Shown here piece after piece: positions 26,046 to 34,626 of a stretch of 49,253 nt of DNA. The notes under the pieces were generated by a model. It had not been told where the DNA came from and did not search any database. It saw only the letters and a program-made list of their open reading frames with translations. The translations under genes were made by a program, and so were the position numbers. Positions within the stretch are counted from its first letter, which is position 1. Every line of letters starts with the position of its first letter. Source of the DNA: an uncultured Paracoccus sp. (GTDB taxonomy: Bacteria > Pseudomonadota > Alphaproteobacteria > Rhodobacterales > Rhodobacteraceae); contig NZ_CAMEFG010000026.1 of assembly GCF_945915435.1 (NCBI RefSeq), positions 1 through 49,253 of the forward strand. Direction: 5' to 3'.

Positions 26046-26448
26046 ACCCAGATCCATCCAGTGCCCACGGCTGACCGCGTAACCGATCAGTTCCCTTTTG
26101 AAATAGATCGGTTTGGTGAAGGTGATGTCGTTGATATGTGTCCCGCCCCGATAAGGGTCGTTCAGCACCAGCACGTCGCCTTCGCGGATGTTTTCGGCAC
26201 CGATGCCCTTGACGGCTTCCTCGGCCGAGAACTTCATCGCGGCAAGGTGGACCGGGCAGTTCGCCGCCTGGCTCAGCAGGTGTAGATCCGCGTCGTAGAT
26301 GGCGTTGGAAAAATCCAGCATATCCGCGAGGATCGGCGAGAATGACGACCTCTGCATCACCGTTGCCATCCGGTCAGAGGCGAACTCAAAAAATGCTGCG
26401 CATCACCTCGAAGGTGATCGGGTCGATGTCGATGTCGTGTTGGCTCAT
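26046..26448 (-). pseudogene. hyuB: Hydantoinase/oxoprolinase B subunit, truncated and frameshifted
   Basis: Starts at ATG 26448 (MSQHDIDIDPITFEVMRS) with GGGAGGGG upstream. A T run (A6 at 26388-26393 on the plus strand) has one base too many, giving a stop after SIF; in the other frame it continues EFASDRMATVMQRSSFSPI, IYDADLHLLSQ, VLVLNDPYRGGTHINDI and YAVSRGHWMDLG, typical HyuB blocks. It ends there, joined to csf4 sequence. Only about 130 of some 550 residues remain. It lies 15 bases downstream of hyuA. Confidence 0.8.
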
Positions 26449-26463
26449 GTCTTTCCCCTCCCT

Positions 26464-28494
26464 TCAGATTTCGATGTCGATGACCAGCGCACCCATCGCG
26501 TTGACATGGGCATGGGTCCGGGGCGGCAGCACCGTGCAGGCGTGATCATATTCGATGATCGCCGGGCCGTTGATACGGTGATGGGTGGTCAGCGCCTCGC
26601 CCTCATAGACATCGCAGCGGTTCCATTCGCCGTCGAAATAGACCTCGCGCTGGCCCTTGATGGCGGCCTTGTCGTCCTCGGAATAGTGCAATTCGACCGG
26701 GGGCGGATCATCCATCCCGCCAATCGCGGTCACGCTGAAGGATACGAAGGCGGGCGCGAAGTCGTCCGAGCTGACGCCGAATTCCTGCAAGTGGACGCCG
26801 TGGAACGCGTCCTCGATGCCTGGCAGGTGGCCGGTGGTCAAACGACCGTTCGGCAGCGGCGTATCCACCTCGTAGGACTGCCCCACATAGCGCATCTGAG
26901 CGCTGCGCGTGATCTGGATCTCGGCCTCATTGGTAAAGCCCTGCGCCTCCAACTCCTTTTTCGCCCGGGCCTCCAGGTCGTCAAGGATCGCATTCACGCG
27001 GTCCAGGTCGGCATTTTTCACCGGCGAATAATAGAACTGCTCGATATCCTGCCGCAGATCCATGACGGTGGCACCGAAGGCCGAGGCGACGCCGGCATGG
27101 GGCGGAACAATGACTTTCGGAATGTTCATCGACCGGGCCACGAAGCAAGCTGCGAGCGCACCGGCGCCGCCGAAGCTGGCATAGACGAAGTCGCGCGGGT
27201 CGCGGCCGCGGGCAATCAGCACCTTTTTGACGGCCTGCGCCATGTATTCGCAACCGATGCTGATCATGCCTTCTGCTGTTTCCAGCGTCGGCAGGCCGAT
27301 CTGCTCGGCCAGCTTCTGCATGGCGGTCGTGGCGCCTTCGAGGTCCAGATCCAGCTTGCCGTTCAAGGTAGGGTCAAGCCGGCCAAGGATCAGGTTGGCG
27401 TCGGTGATCGTCGGCTGTGTGCCGCCACGGCCATAGCAGACCGGACCGGGTTCGGAACCGGCGCTCTTCGGGCCGACGCGCAGGCTGCCGCCGGCATCGA
27501 CCCAGCCGATGGAGCCGCCGCCCGAACCGACGCTGTGGATGTCCAGCATCGGCACGACGATCGGGACTTCCCATTCCAGTTCGTGATCGCGGGTAATCAG
27601 GCCCTTGCCGTCTTCCACGATGGACACGTCAAAGCTGGTGCCGCCGACATCGGTGTGCAGGATGCGATCGAAGCCGCTTTGCTGGGTCAGGTAGCTGCCA
27701 TAGGCCACGCCCCCGGCCGGACCGGATTCCAGCATGTCCTCGGGGTGGTTCCGCGCCGCCTCGGCCGACATGACCCCGCCGCTGCTTTTCAGGATCAGCA
27801 GCTTTCCGGTGAACCCGCTGGCCGCAAGGCGGTTTTCCAGGTCGTCCATGTATTTGACCATGACCGGCATGCAGGCCGCACGCACGGCGGTGGTGACGAA
27901 GCGGCCGTGTTCCCGGAAGATCGGGCGCGTCTCCGATGACAGGACGATATGCACGTCTGGGCATTCCTGGCGCAGGATGTCGCGCATCTGCGCCTCGTGC
28001 GCACCGCTGGCGTAAGAGTTGATGAAACCGATGGCGACCGACTGGATGCCGGCATCCCGGATCTTGCGCGCCACATCGCGCGCGGCGTCCACATCCAGCG
28101 GGCGTTCGGTCTGGCCGTGAACATTAGTGCGCTCGGGCACGGTATAGCGGTAGCGGCGCTTGATGACCGGCTTCGGCTTGGTCTGGTAGGGATCATAAAG
28201 ATTCTGGCGGTGCTGACGCCCGATCTCGATCGTGTCGCGGAAACCCTCGGCGGTAATGAGGGCCGCGTCCGGGTAGCTGCGTTCGATCAGCGCATTCGTC
28301 GCCGTCGTCGTGCCGTGCATCAGATACGAGATATCCGAAATCTCGATCCCGGCCTTCTTGATGGATTCAAGAACGGCAATGGACCGATCCTGTTTCGTCG
28401 TAAGAACCTTGGCGGTAACTTGCTTGCCGGTGTTTTCCTCCCAGGCAAACAGGTCTGTGAACGTGCCGCCCACGTCGATCCCGACCCTCCACAT
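26464..28494 (-). CDS. hyuA: Hydantoinase/oxoprolinase family protein, subunit A
   Basis: 676 residues, start ATG 28494 (MWRVGIDVGGTFTDLF) with GGAGGAG upstream. The ASKHA-type ATP site is visible: GIDVGGTFTD, HGTTTATNALIERS, SGPAGGVAYG and HTDVGGTSFDVSIV. With subunit B it would hydrolyse a cyclic amide such as a hydantoin or 5-oxoproline, using ATP. The gene is intact, but its partner is destroyed, so the enzyme is likely non-functional here. Substrate cannot be fixed from sequence. Confidence 0.88.
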   Translation of the reverse strand: MWRVGIDVGGTFTDLFAWEENTGKQVTAKVLTTKQDRSIAVLESIKKAGIEISDISYLMHGTTTATNALIERSYPDAALITAEGFRDTIEIGRQHRQNLYDPYQTKPKPVIKRRYRYTVPERTNVHGQTERPLDVDAARDVARKIRDAGIQSVAIGFINSYASGAHEAQMRDILRQECPDVHIVLSSETRPIFREHGRFVTTAVRAACMPVMVKYMDDLENRLAASGFTGKLLILKSSGGVMSAEAARNHPEDMLESGPAGGVAYGSYLTQQSGFDRILHTDVGGTSFDVSIVEDGKGLITRDHELEWEVPIVVPMLDIHSVGSGGGSIGWVDAGGSLRVGPKSAGSEPGPVCYGRGGTQPTITDANLILGRLDPTLNGKLDLDLEGATTAMQKLAEQIGLPTLETAEGMISIGCEYMAQAVKKVLIARGRDPRDFVYASFGGAGALAACFVARSMNIPKVIVPPHAGVASAFGATVMDLRQDIEQFYYSPVKNADLDRVNAILDDLEARAKKELEAQGFTNEAEIQITRSAQMRYVGQSYEVDTPLPNGRLTTGHLPGIEDAFHGVHLQEFGVSSDDFAPAFVSFSVTAIGGMDDPPPVELHYSEDDKAAIKGQREVYFDGEWNRCDVYEGEALTTHHRINGPAIIEYDHACTVLPPRTHAHVNAMGALVIDIEI

Positions 28495-29021
28495 TGCGTC
28501 TCCTCCTTCACTCGTGGATATCTGATTGAGGCACTCCTGCAGATGCGGACGGCAGCAAGCAATCAGTCGAAAACAGGATTCTTGTGATAGAGTTTGTGTG
28601 ATCGACTTATGAAATGTGCGCTCGAACGCTGGCTTCGGTTGAAACCAGTCTCCCATCATGGCCGTCGAAGCCGCAGACAAAGGCGACGACTTTGACCCGT
28701 GACCTTGCTCATGATCGCGGTTCGATGAATGAGTGACCGCTCTTGCGTCTTTTCTGCGGTTGCAGTGATCCGTCACAGCTGGCGACTTGTCCGCCCATCA
28801 CGACCACTGCGCCGCACCTGCGAACGGCGTTGTTGCAGAAATGCGTCCTGAGAGGTGAACTGCCCCTTCTCCTTCAACGTTAGGCGACACGGACGTTCTC
28901 GGCGAAGCCGAGATCGAACACGAGGCATGAGGATACTGGGGAAAGGACGCGGCTCAACACATGCTGACTTTTGCAACAATGCCGATCGCATGGATAACGT
29001 AAGGGTTTTCATCAGCGGATT
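28495..29021. other. Region between hyuA and pilin remnant
   Basis: About 530 bases with no gene I can support. It contains the upstream region of hyuA (28508-28700) and a 160-bp element with IS6-like terminal repeats (28826-28985). Short frames in both strands look like chance. Confidence 0.5.
28826..28985. mobile_element. IS6-like terminal repeats enclosing a 160-bp remnant
   Basis: GGCGTTGTTGCAGAA (28826-28840) and the reverse complement of TTTTGCAACAATGCC (28971-28985), which is GGCATTGTTGCAAAA, match at 13 of 15 positions. GGCxxTGTTGCAAA is the end sequence of IS6-family elements. Only about 130 bases lie between them, so the transposase is deleted or this is a miniature derivative. The flanking octamers (CTGCGAAC and GATCGCAT) are not a target duplication. 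Confidence 0.6.
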
Positions 29022-29575
29022 TTACAAGCTTACGCCTTCATAGGAAAAGGTAACCGAACGTCCTGATCCCCTGGAGCATCTGTCCGCCACGGACCACAGA
29101 TTTTCATCGAGAAGCCCAGTTGCCAGGAATGAACCCCTGAATCTCACACAATCCGCCGACTCCTCCACCTGAAAGATGAAGCCTGGGACGGTCTGGGTTA
29201 AAAAAAACTGACCTTCACGCCCTTGAAGACGGCCTCGAAAGCGTTGCCGGAATTTCTGGTGACCTCCCACCCGGGCAGGATATGCGTCATTCCGGCATTC
29301 AGCCTCGACACCGCGGTCTTCCAGTGACCCTGATGTCTTGCCATATCCAGATTTTCTCTCGCAAACTTCGGAAGATATGCCTGTATCTGAGCTGCTATGG
29401 TTATCCTGGAAGTAAGTTCGGCACGATCATAAGCCTTTTGATAGAAAACGAGGCCTCCGACAACCATACCCAAGCCCACGGCAATAACCAGAACCACCTC
29501 GATAAGGGTGAACCCCCTCACCCGCTTGCTGAGGCCCATGACCTGCTTCACCGACCGGAGTTTTATTGATTTCAC
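29022..29575 (-). pseudogene. Type IV pilin-like protein, frameshifted at a T8 run
   Basis: Prepilin leader with the cleavage/methylation motif RGFTLIEVVLVIAVGLGM and a following helix, then NLDMARHQGHWKTAVSRLNAG. A run of eight T (29200-29207) brings a stop after KVSFF. In the next frame it continues LTQTVPGFIFQVEESADC and DRCSRGSGRSVTFSYEGVSL, giving two cysteines for the usual C-terminal disulfide. Nine (or six) T would restore a protein of about 184 residues, like PilS thin-pilus pilins. The start may be MGLSKRV (29539). Slippage at the T run could also switch it on and off. Confidence 0.7.
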
Positions 29576-29838
29576 AGATGAGCTCTTGGAAGGTTTCTCA
29601 TTTATCTGAATATATGGTGCAGATATGAAGATTCATACGACCAAGACCGGTCAGCTATGAGGAATATGTGGATAACCTACATAGTGCTCAAAGGCCTCTC
29701 TCCATAGCCGAATAACAACCGATATTCAGGCAAATTGCACATAAAAGTAATTGGGAAAAACTTTGGCTACGGCTCAAACACGCGGCAAACCATGATGCAT
29801 TTGACGCTGTGATGGATGGTGACCTCTCAGGCGGTCGG

Positions 29839-30648
29839 TCAGGAGCATTCAACCTTGACCGATCCCCTTCCAAAATTACGTAGCGTGACACCAGGGGCCG
29901 TCAGTTCGCGAGTGGCTGGAGGGAACCATCTCAGGATCGTATCGGATGTTCCCCAGTTCTCCGTGAGCCATTGGTCACCCCAGTATCCACGCGAGGTCAA
30001 AGCATGGTTGACCAGCACCTTTGGCCCGGTCACCACCAGCGGCGTGCCGGAATGGTTTTTTTGCGGATAGATCGTGACAGTGGTGTCCGGCCCCACTGCA
30101 AGGCTGTCGAACGTGCCATTATCCGCACGATGGAATGGGCCAGGTTCGGCGATAGTCCCGTATGAATCCGGATAGTCTCCGGAACTTACGATGGATCCAC
30201 CCGCGATAATCGTCTCGTATTCATCCTCCCAGTCATTCCATCTGTCTATCGTGTAAGTCATGGAGACGTCGCCGATTTTAAGCTTGTTATATACCCACTC
30301 GGACGGGGGTTCTGTAACATTGGCCGATCCGATCGGACTGACCCAGAAAAAGCATCTGTCATCCTGGCGACCGTCACAGCCGGATACGGAGATGTGAGGC
30401 ATATTTGAAAAGTTGTTCAGGAACGATCCGTTTCCCGAATGCCATTGCTGTGGGCTCCCGGTTGGAACCATGAGCGGGTTTGACCCGTCATTCCTGACCA
30501 CCCTGCATACCCCGTGGCGGTCGATCTTCTGACTTGCGCCCTGCGCCACCATGAAAATCCCGGGCTGCATCTCCTGGGCAGATGCTTGGCCTGCACCGGC
30601 AGAGAGGGCCACAGCCGAAATTGCGGCAAGGAGCTTTCTGGTTTTCAT
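29839..30648 (-). CDS. Secreted protein of unknown function
   Basis: 269 residues, signal peptide MKTRKLLAAISAVALSAGAG with cleavage expected after ASA. GAGG lies upstream of ATG 30648. The mature part is rich in Trp, Tyr, Asn and Gly with four Cys (VCRVV, GCDGR, DRCFF, VECS), suggesting a disulfide-stabilised beta-rich fold; the piece TVTIYPQKNHSGTPLVVTGP faintly recalls crystallin-type modules. Its neighbour is a type IV pilin, so a surface or adhesin-like role is possible. No family recognised. Codon use is less GC-rich than core genes. Confidence 0.7.
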   Translation of the reverse strand: MKTRKLLAAISAVALSAGAGQASAQEMQPGIFMVAQGASQKIDRHGVCRVVRNDGSNPLMVPTGSPQQWHSGNGSFLNNFSNMPHISVSGCDGRQDDRCFFWVSPIGSANVTEPPSEWVYNKLKIGDVSMTYTIDRWNDWEDEYETIIAGGSIVSSGDYPDSYGTIAEPGPFHRADNGTFDSLAVGPDTTVTIYPQKNHSGTPLVVTGPKVLVNHALTSRGYWGDQWLTENWGTSDTILRWFPPATRELTAPGVTLRNFGRGSVKVECS

Positions 30649-31012
30649 GGTTTTACCTCGGTGGAATGCTTGATCTTCCGGGATTATATAAGGAGGCGAC
30701 GAAAATCCCTATCGGCAACCCGGCTGATTTATCCTGAAAATGTGGATAACCTCTGTGAGGCGGCATAAGTAGGCGAATTATTCGAAATACATTATCGATA
30801 ACATCCTGGAGTCCGGCGGACCCGGATCAAATGGTCATGCAGGCGATCTCACCCTATTCCATGGGTGCTGTGGGCGCTCAACCCTGTGGAGTTCGAAGCC
30901 CGCGCTATACTGGCTTAACCTTTAGCCCACGAAACCTGCAGCAGCTCATAGATGCCGACACACGGATCAGTGCCGGGCCATGGGCCTGACATGCCTGTCC
31001 GTCTTCCGCGAG
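30649..31012. other. Intergenic region upstream of the secreted-protein gene
   Basis: About 360 bases with no gene recognised. A TATAAT-like -10 for the minus-strand secreted-protein gene can be read at 30683-30688 (reverse of ATTATA), without a convincing -35. The right part joins the sulfate-permease remnant. Confidence 0.4.
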
Positions 31013-31180
31013 GCGCCGGAGCGGGCGGTAAACGACGTTTCCATCGCCCATATCTGGGGCATTTCCAGCGTGCAGGCGCTGAAAATGGTGATGCTGAAAT
31101 ACCGCCGCACTGGCGCAAAGGTCGACGTCGTCCGTCTGAACGCGGCTTCTGAAATGATCGTCAACAGGCTGGGCATCCAC
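31013..31180 (+). pseudogene. STAS-domain fragment of a SulP sulfate permease
   Basis: The frame reads APERAVNDVSIAHIWGISSV then [31 protein letters not shown]. This is the end of the cytoplasmic STAS domain of SulP transporters, where a VIDxSxxHIWDxSxVxALDxxVxKYR block precedes GLNxAS. All membrane helices are missing. It runs directly into cupin debris. Confidence 0.65.
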
Positions 31181-31201
31181 GCCGCCTGCTCGAAGGCCAG
31201 G

Positions 31202-31562
31202 AACAGAATTGCCTCGACGACGTCACCCTCTATTACCGGGCCGACCGACTGGTTCACCGGCAGGGTCCGCATCACTGTTCGCGTCCGAGGCATCCGGCCG
31301 CGCCATCGGCGCCCATGCCATCTTCGAGGCAAGCGCGCGCACGGCATGGCACAGGCATCCCGCTGGCCAGACCCTAATCGTCATCTTTGATCGTGGCCGC
31401 GTCCAGCGTCAGGGCGACGTGGTCTGGTTCCCCGCCGGCGAAAAGCACTGGCACGGCGCCGCGCCCGACACCGCCATGAGCCATATCGCCATCCAGGAAG
31501 CCATCAACGGATCGGCGGTAACATGGATGGAAAAGGTCGCCGAAAGGGATTGCGCCGGCTGA
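31202..31562 (+). pseudogene. Cupin-domain protein remnant
   Basis: Begins [24 protein letters not shown], then changes frame at about 31271 to [21 protein letters not shown] and, after a small internal deletion, [29 protein letters not shown]. The HxHPxGQT and [12 protein letters not shown] blocks are the two metal-binding cupin motifs of small mandelonitrile-lyase-like cupins. One frameshift and a missing stretch after GRVQR indicate a pseudogene. Confidence 0.65.
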
Positions 31563-31640
31563 CAGGCCCCAGATTGAGGAGCGGGCACCAATGCCCTGCT
31601 GCTGGGATCCTGCGCGATCGAAAGGAGTCGGGACGCTCAC

Positions 31641-32141
31641 CTAATCCGGCGACGGACCTCTTTCGAGAAAGGTCGAGAGGGCGATGTAACTGCGCACGGA
31701 GCGGACGCCTTCGAGGCTCTGGATCTCCATCAGGAAGGTTTCCAGCGATTCGGTATCGGCCGCACGCACCTTGGCCAGAACGCAGCCGTCCCCCGCCACA
31801 GTGTGGAGTTCCTCGACTTCAGGCCTGTCGGCGAAGGTCAGCAATTCACGCGTGGCCTTGTAGCTGCTGGTGTCGACCACGAGGAAGGTCAGCAGCGTCC
31901 GGCCCAGCTTGCAGCCGTCCAGAACGGCGACGGTGGCCTTGATGACGCCATCGCGTTTCAGGCGCTTCACCCGGTCATGCACGGCGGGCGCGGAGAGGTT
32001 CACGATCTTGCTGAGTTCGGCATAGCTGCGCGACGCATCCTCGGCCAGCGCGCCTAATATCCTTCGGTCGATCACGTCCAGTTCAGCCGGATGGTGGCGC
32101 ACCTGCCGAACCATATCTGTTTCTTTGTCCAAAGCCGCCAT
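31641..32141 (-). CDS. Lrp/AsnC-family transcriptional regulator
   Basis: 166 residues from ATG 32141 (GGAG eleven bases upstream); an upstream ATG at 32165 is possible. N-terminal helix-turn-helix AELSKIVNLSAPAVHDRVKRL (about 33-53), then a ligand-binding RAM/AsnC domain (TLLTFLVVDTSSYKAT, VAGDGCVLAKVRAADTESLE). It is divergent from an MFS exporter gene, with a palindrome between them, so it probably controls that gene and itself in response to an amino acid or similar effector. Confidence 0.88.
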   Translation of the reverse strand: MAALDKETDMVRQVRHHPAELDVIDRRILGALAEDASRSYAELSKIVNLSAPAVHDRVKRLKRDGVIKATVAVLDGCKLGRTLLTFLVVDTSSYKATRELLTFADRPEVEELHTVAGDGCVLAKVRAADTESLETFLMEIQSLEGVRSVRSYIALSTFLERGPSPD

Positions 32142-32154
32142 CTTGGGTTTATCT

Positions 32155-32200
32155 CCGAACATCATGTCTTATCTGGGCAGTCTAGCCGAACATCGTTCGG
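32155..32200. promoter_or_regulatory. Operator-like repeats between lrp-type and MFS genes
   Basis: A perfect inverted repeat CCGAAC-ATC-GTTCGG lies at 32186-32200. CCGAACATC also occurs at 32155-32163, so a half-site repeats 31 bp (three helical turns) away. This is in the short divergent region, a likely binding area for the Lrp-type regulator. Confidence 0.5.
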
Positions 32201-32229
32201 GTTGAAACATCGCAATCGGAGACCTCCCC

Positions 32230-33402
32230 ATGCCAGTCGCATTGTTCGCGCTGGCGATCGGCGCATTCGGTATCGGCCTGACCGAATTCGTCATCGCCGG
32301 CATCCTGCCGCAGATCGCCAGGGATTTCGGCGTCGACATCCCCGCCGCCGGGCTGATGGCCACCACCTACGCCCTGGGCGTGTTCGTGGGTGCGCCGATC
32401 CTGACCATCCTGGGCGCGAAAGTCCCACGCAAGACGATGCTGATCGGCCTCGCCCTGATCTTCACCCTAGGCAATGCGATGACCGCCCTTGCGCCCTCGC
32501 TGCCCATCGCGCTGGCGGGCCGCGTCCTGACGGCGTTCAACCACGGCACGTTCTTCGGCATCGGCTCGATCATCGCCGCCTCTCTGGTCGCGAAGGACCG
32601 GCAGGCGAGCGCCATCGCCTTCATGTTCTCGGGGCTGACCATGGCGAACCTGGTCGGCGTTCCGGCCGGCACCTGGCTGGCGCAGGTCTACGACTGGCGG
32701 CTGGTGTTCTGGCTGATCGCAGGGATCGGGCTTGTCACCGCGTTGAGCGTCGCGCTGCTGGTGCCCCGGATCGAGGCCGGCAAGGCCATCGCGCTGAAGA
32801 CCGAACTGCGCGCCTTCATGGATCCGCAGGTGCTGCTGGCCATGGGCATCACGATCTTCGGCCCTGCCGCCTTCTTCACCTCCATCACCTATATCGCGCC
32901 GATGATGGTCGAGGAGACGGGCCTCTCGGAAGCGGGTGTCGCGCGGATCATGGTCCTGTTCGGGCTGGGGCTGGTGGTCGGCAACTGGATCGGCGGCCGC
33001 TTTGCCGACCGTTCGCTGTTCGGGACGTTGTTCGTGACGCTTGCGGCCCAGGCTGCGGTGCTGTTCGTCTTCTGGATCGGCGTCGGCAGCCCGGTTGTGG
33101 CTTCGGTTTCGGTGTTCCTGATGGCGGCCTTCGGCTTCGCCACCGTGTCGCCGATCCAGAAACTGGTCATGGATCGCGCCAGCCGCGCGGGCGCGCCGAC
33201 CATGGCTGCATCGGTGAACATCGGCATGTTCAACCTCGGCAACGCTATCGGGGCATGGGCCGGCGGCGCGACCATCGCGGCCGGGTTCGGTCTGGCCTCG
33301 CCGAACTGGGCCGGCGCACTCCTTTCGCTCGTGGCCCTGGGCCTAGCCGTGGTCGCTTGGGCGAGCGCCGGACGGGAATATGCGGCGGTGCCGGCGGAAT
33401 AG
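32230..33402 (+). CDS. MFS transporter, DHA1 (arabinose-efflux-like) family
   Basis: 390 residues, 12 membrane segments. N-terminal LAIGAFGIGLTEFVIAGILP is the DHA1 pattern of AraJ/NepI/YdhP-type exporters; motif C-like TMANLVGVPAGTWLA lies in TM5. Likely exports a drug, sugar or nucleoside; substrate not determinable. GGAGAC upstream of ATG. Divergent Lrp-type regulator next to it. Intact. Confidence 0.9.
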   Translation: MPVALFALAIGAFGIGLTEFVIAGILPQIARDFGVDIPAAGLMATTYALGVFVGAPILTILGAKVPRKTMLIGLALIFTLGNAMTALAPSLPIALAGRVLTAFNHGTFFGIGSIIAASLVAKDRQASAIAFMFSGLTMANLVGVPAGTWLAQVYDWRLVFWLIAGIGLVTALSVALLVPRIEAGKAIALKTELRAFMDPQVLLAMGITIFGPAAFFTSITYIAPMMVEETGLSEAGVARIMVLFGLGLVVGNWIGGRFADRSLFGTLFVTLAAQAAVLFVFWIGVGSPVVASVSVFLMAAFGFATVSPIQKLVMDRASRAGAPTMAASVNIGMFNLGNAIGAWAGGATIAAGFGLASPNWAGALLSLVALGLAVVAWASAGREYAAVPAE

Positions 33403-34139
33403 GCTCGGGCTCGACGGTGCATCGAGCGAGGCAGGCGACTTCGGGCTCACGCCTCGGTATCGATCCTGGTCGCCATTCTGATTAAGTGGGCTTCTCCTTG
33501 CTCGTGGCCGCAGGTCTGGCGCGCATCGAAGGATAGCCGGCCCAGGGCTTTACGTTGAAACCTGGCAAGACGGGGCGGAGGCGGCTCCATTTCGGCGCGC
33601 GAAGCTCCGGTTTTTTCTACGCAGGCATTCCACATTCTCGCGCATCTCCGCGCGATCCGTCCTCGTTACGGGCCTCATCAGAAGGAATGCGCGTATGACC
33701 CGTGGCGGTGCTGCGGGGTTTTTCATGGAAGCGTGATCGGGGCTGGGGTCTGGTCCACAAGAAGCGTGATCGCCGTCACGATCGTTCCATCCCGTGTCGG
33801 CTGTATGAAACAGCGGGGAGCGGTTCAATTGAGAGGTTATTTTGAAGCGATGAGAGCCGGCATTATGTTGCCGCCTCCCCCCGCGTTTTAGCATTTATCT
33901 TAGGGGCTGGCGTTCGCGCTACCCCTTCGACAAACGACAGGGATGGTGGTGAGCATTCTGTCGATGGCCGGACTCAATTCTTGCTGATATAGTGGTTTTC
34001 TGAGCCAATGGTGGTGGCTGAACACCCACCACCATGCCACCTTAATGCGGCCAAGGGACGTCCGCCGCATCTCTTACATCCTGTAAGATCGTTTGCATCT
34101 GTTTTCCTTTCTTATGTCCTCTCACAAACCGGACGGGCT
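33403..34139. other. Gene-free region of 737 bases
   Basis: No coding sequence with protein character on either strand, although chance frames exist. It probably holds debris between the MFS gene and the cytochrome gene. No terminator hairpin with a T tract was recognised after the MFS stop. Confidence 0.5.
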
Positions 34140-34532
34140 TTATTCCCCGTTGAGTGTTTCCAGATAAGCGATGACATCGGCGCGCTCGTCATCCTTTTTC
34201 AGGCCTGCGAAAGCCATCCTGTTACCAGGCACCGTGCCGCGAGGGTCTTTCAGAAAGCGGTCGAGTTCCTCGGGTGTCCAGACATGGCCTTCCTCACCGA
34301 GCTGTGCCATCGCGTCGGAATAGCGAAACCCGTCGGCCTGCGCGGTCACGCTTCCTACGATACCGTGCAGGTTCGGCCCCATGCGGGATGCACCGCCGCT
34401 GTCCACCGTATGGCAGGCAGCGAATTTCCTGAAGGCTTTTTGACCATTCAACGGATCGCCATCGGCAAGCGCGGGAACGGCCATCAGGGTCATCAGAACT
34501 GCGGTTGCGAGTCCTTGCGAGATGCTGGGCAT
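34140..34532 (-). CDS. Cytochrome c (c2/c550-like) with FxxCH heme motif
   Basis: 130 residues with signal peptide MPSISQGLATAVLMTLMAVP ending ALA (cleavage after residue 23). The class I cytochrome fold is otherwise complete: GQKAFRK before the heme site, MGPNLHGIVG, YSDAM, WTPEELDRFL, and the Met ligand in GNRMAFAGLK. The heme site reads F37-A-A-C40-H41; the first cysteine codon (normally TGC) is TTC. Only one thioether bond could form. Either a damaging mutation or a rare single-cysteine cytochrome. It lies downstream of the ABC importer genes. Confidence 0.88.
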   Translation of the reverse strand: MPSISQGLATAVLMTLMAVPALADGDPLNGQKAFRKFAACHTVDSGGASRMGPNLHGIVGSVTAQADGFRYSDAMAQLGEEGHVWTPEELDRFLKDPRGTVPGNRMAFAGLKKDDERADVIAYLETLNGE

Positions 34533-34626
34533 GGTTTTTCCTTTCTATCGTGTTGCTTGGGTGGTCGTAATTCTGCATTGATTGGTCGAGCCGATGATGC
34601 TCGAAACCTTCGCGGGCTCTGGAATG

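Noticed and set aside
33550..33894. Minus-strand frame of 114 codons in the gene-free region
   Set aside because: Composition looks random and no ribosome site or motif was found.
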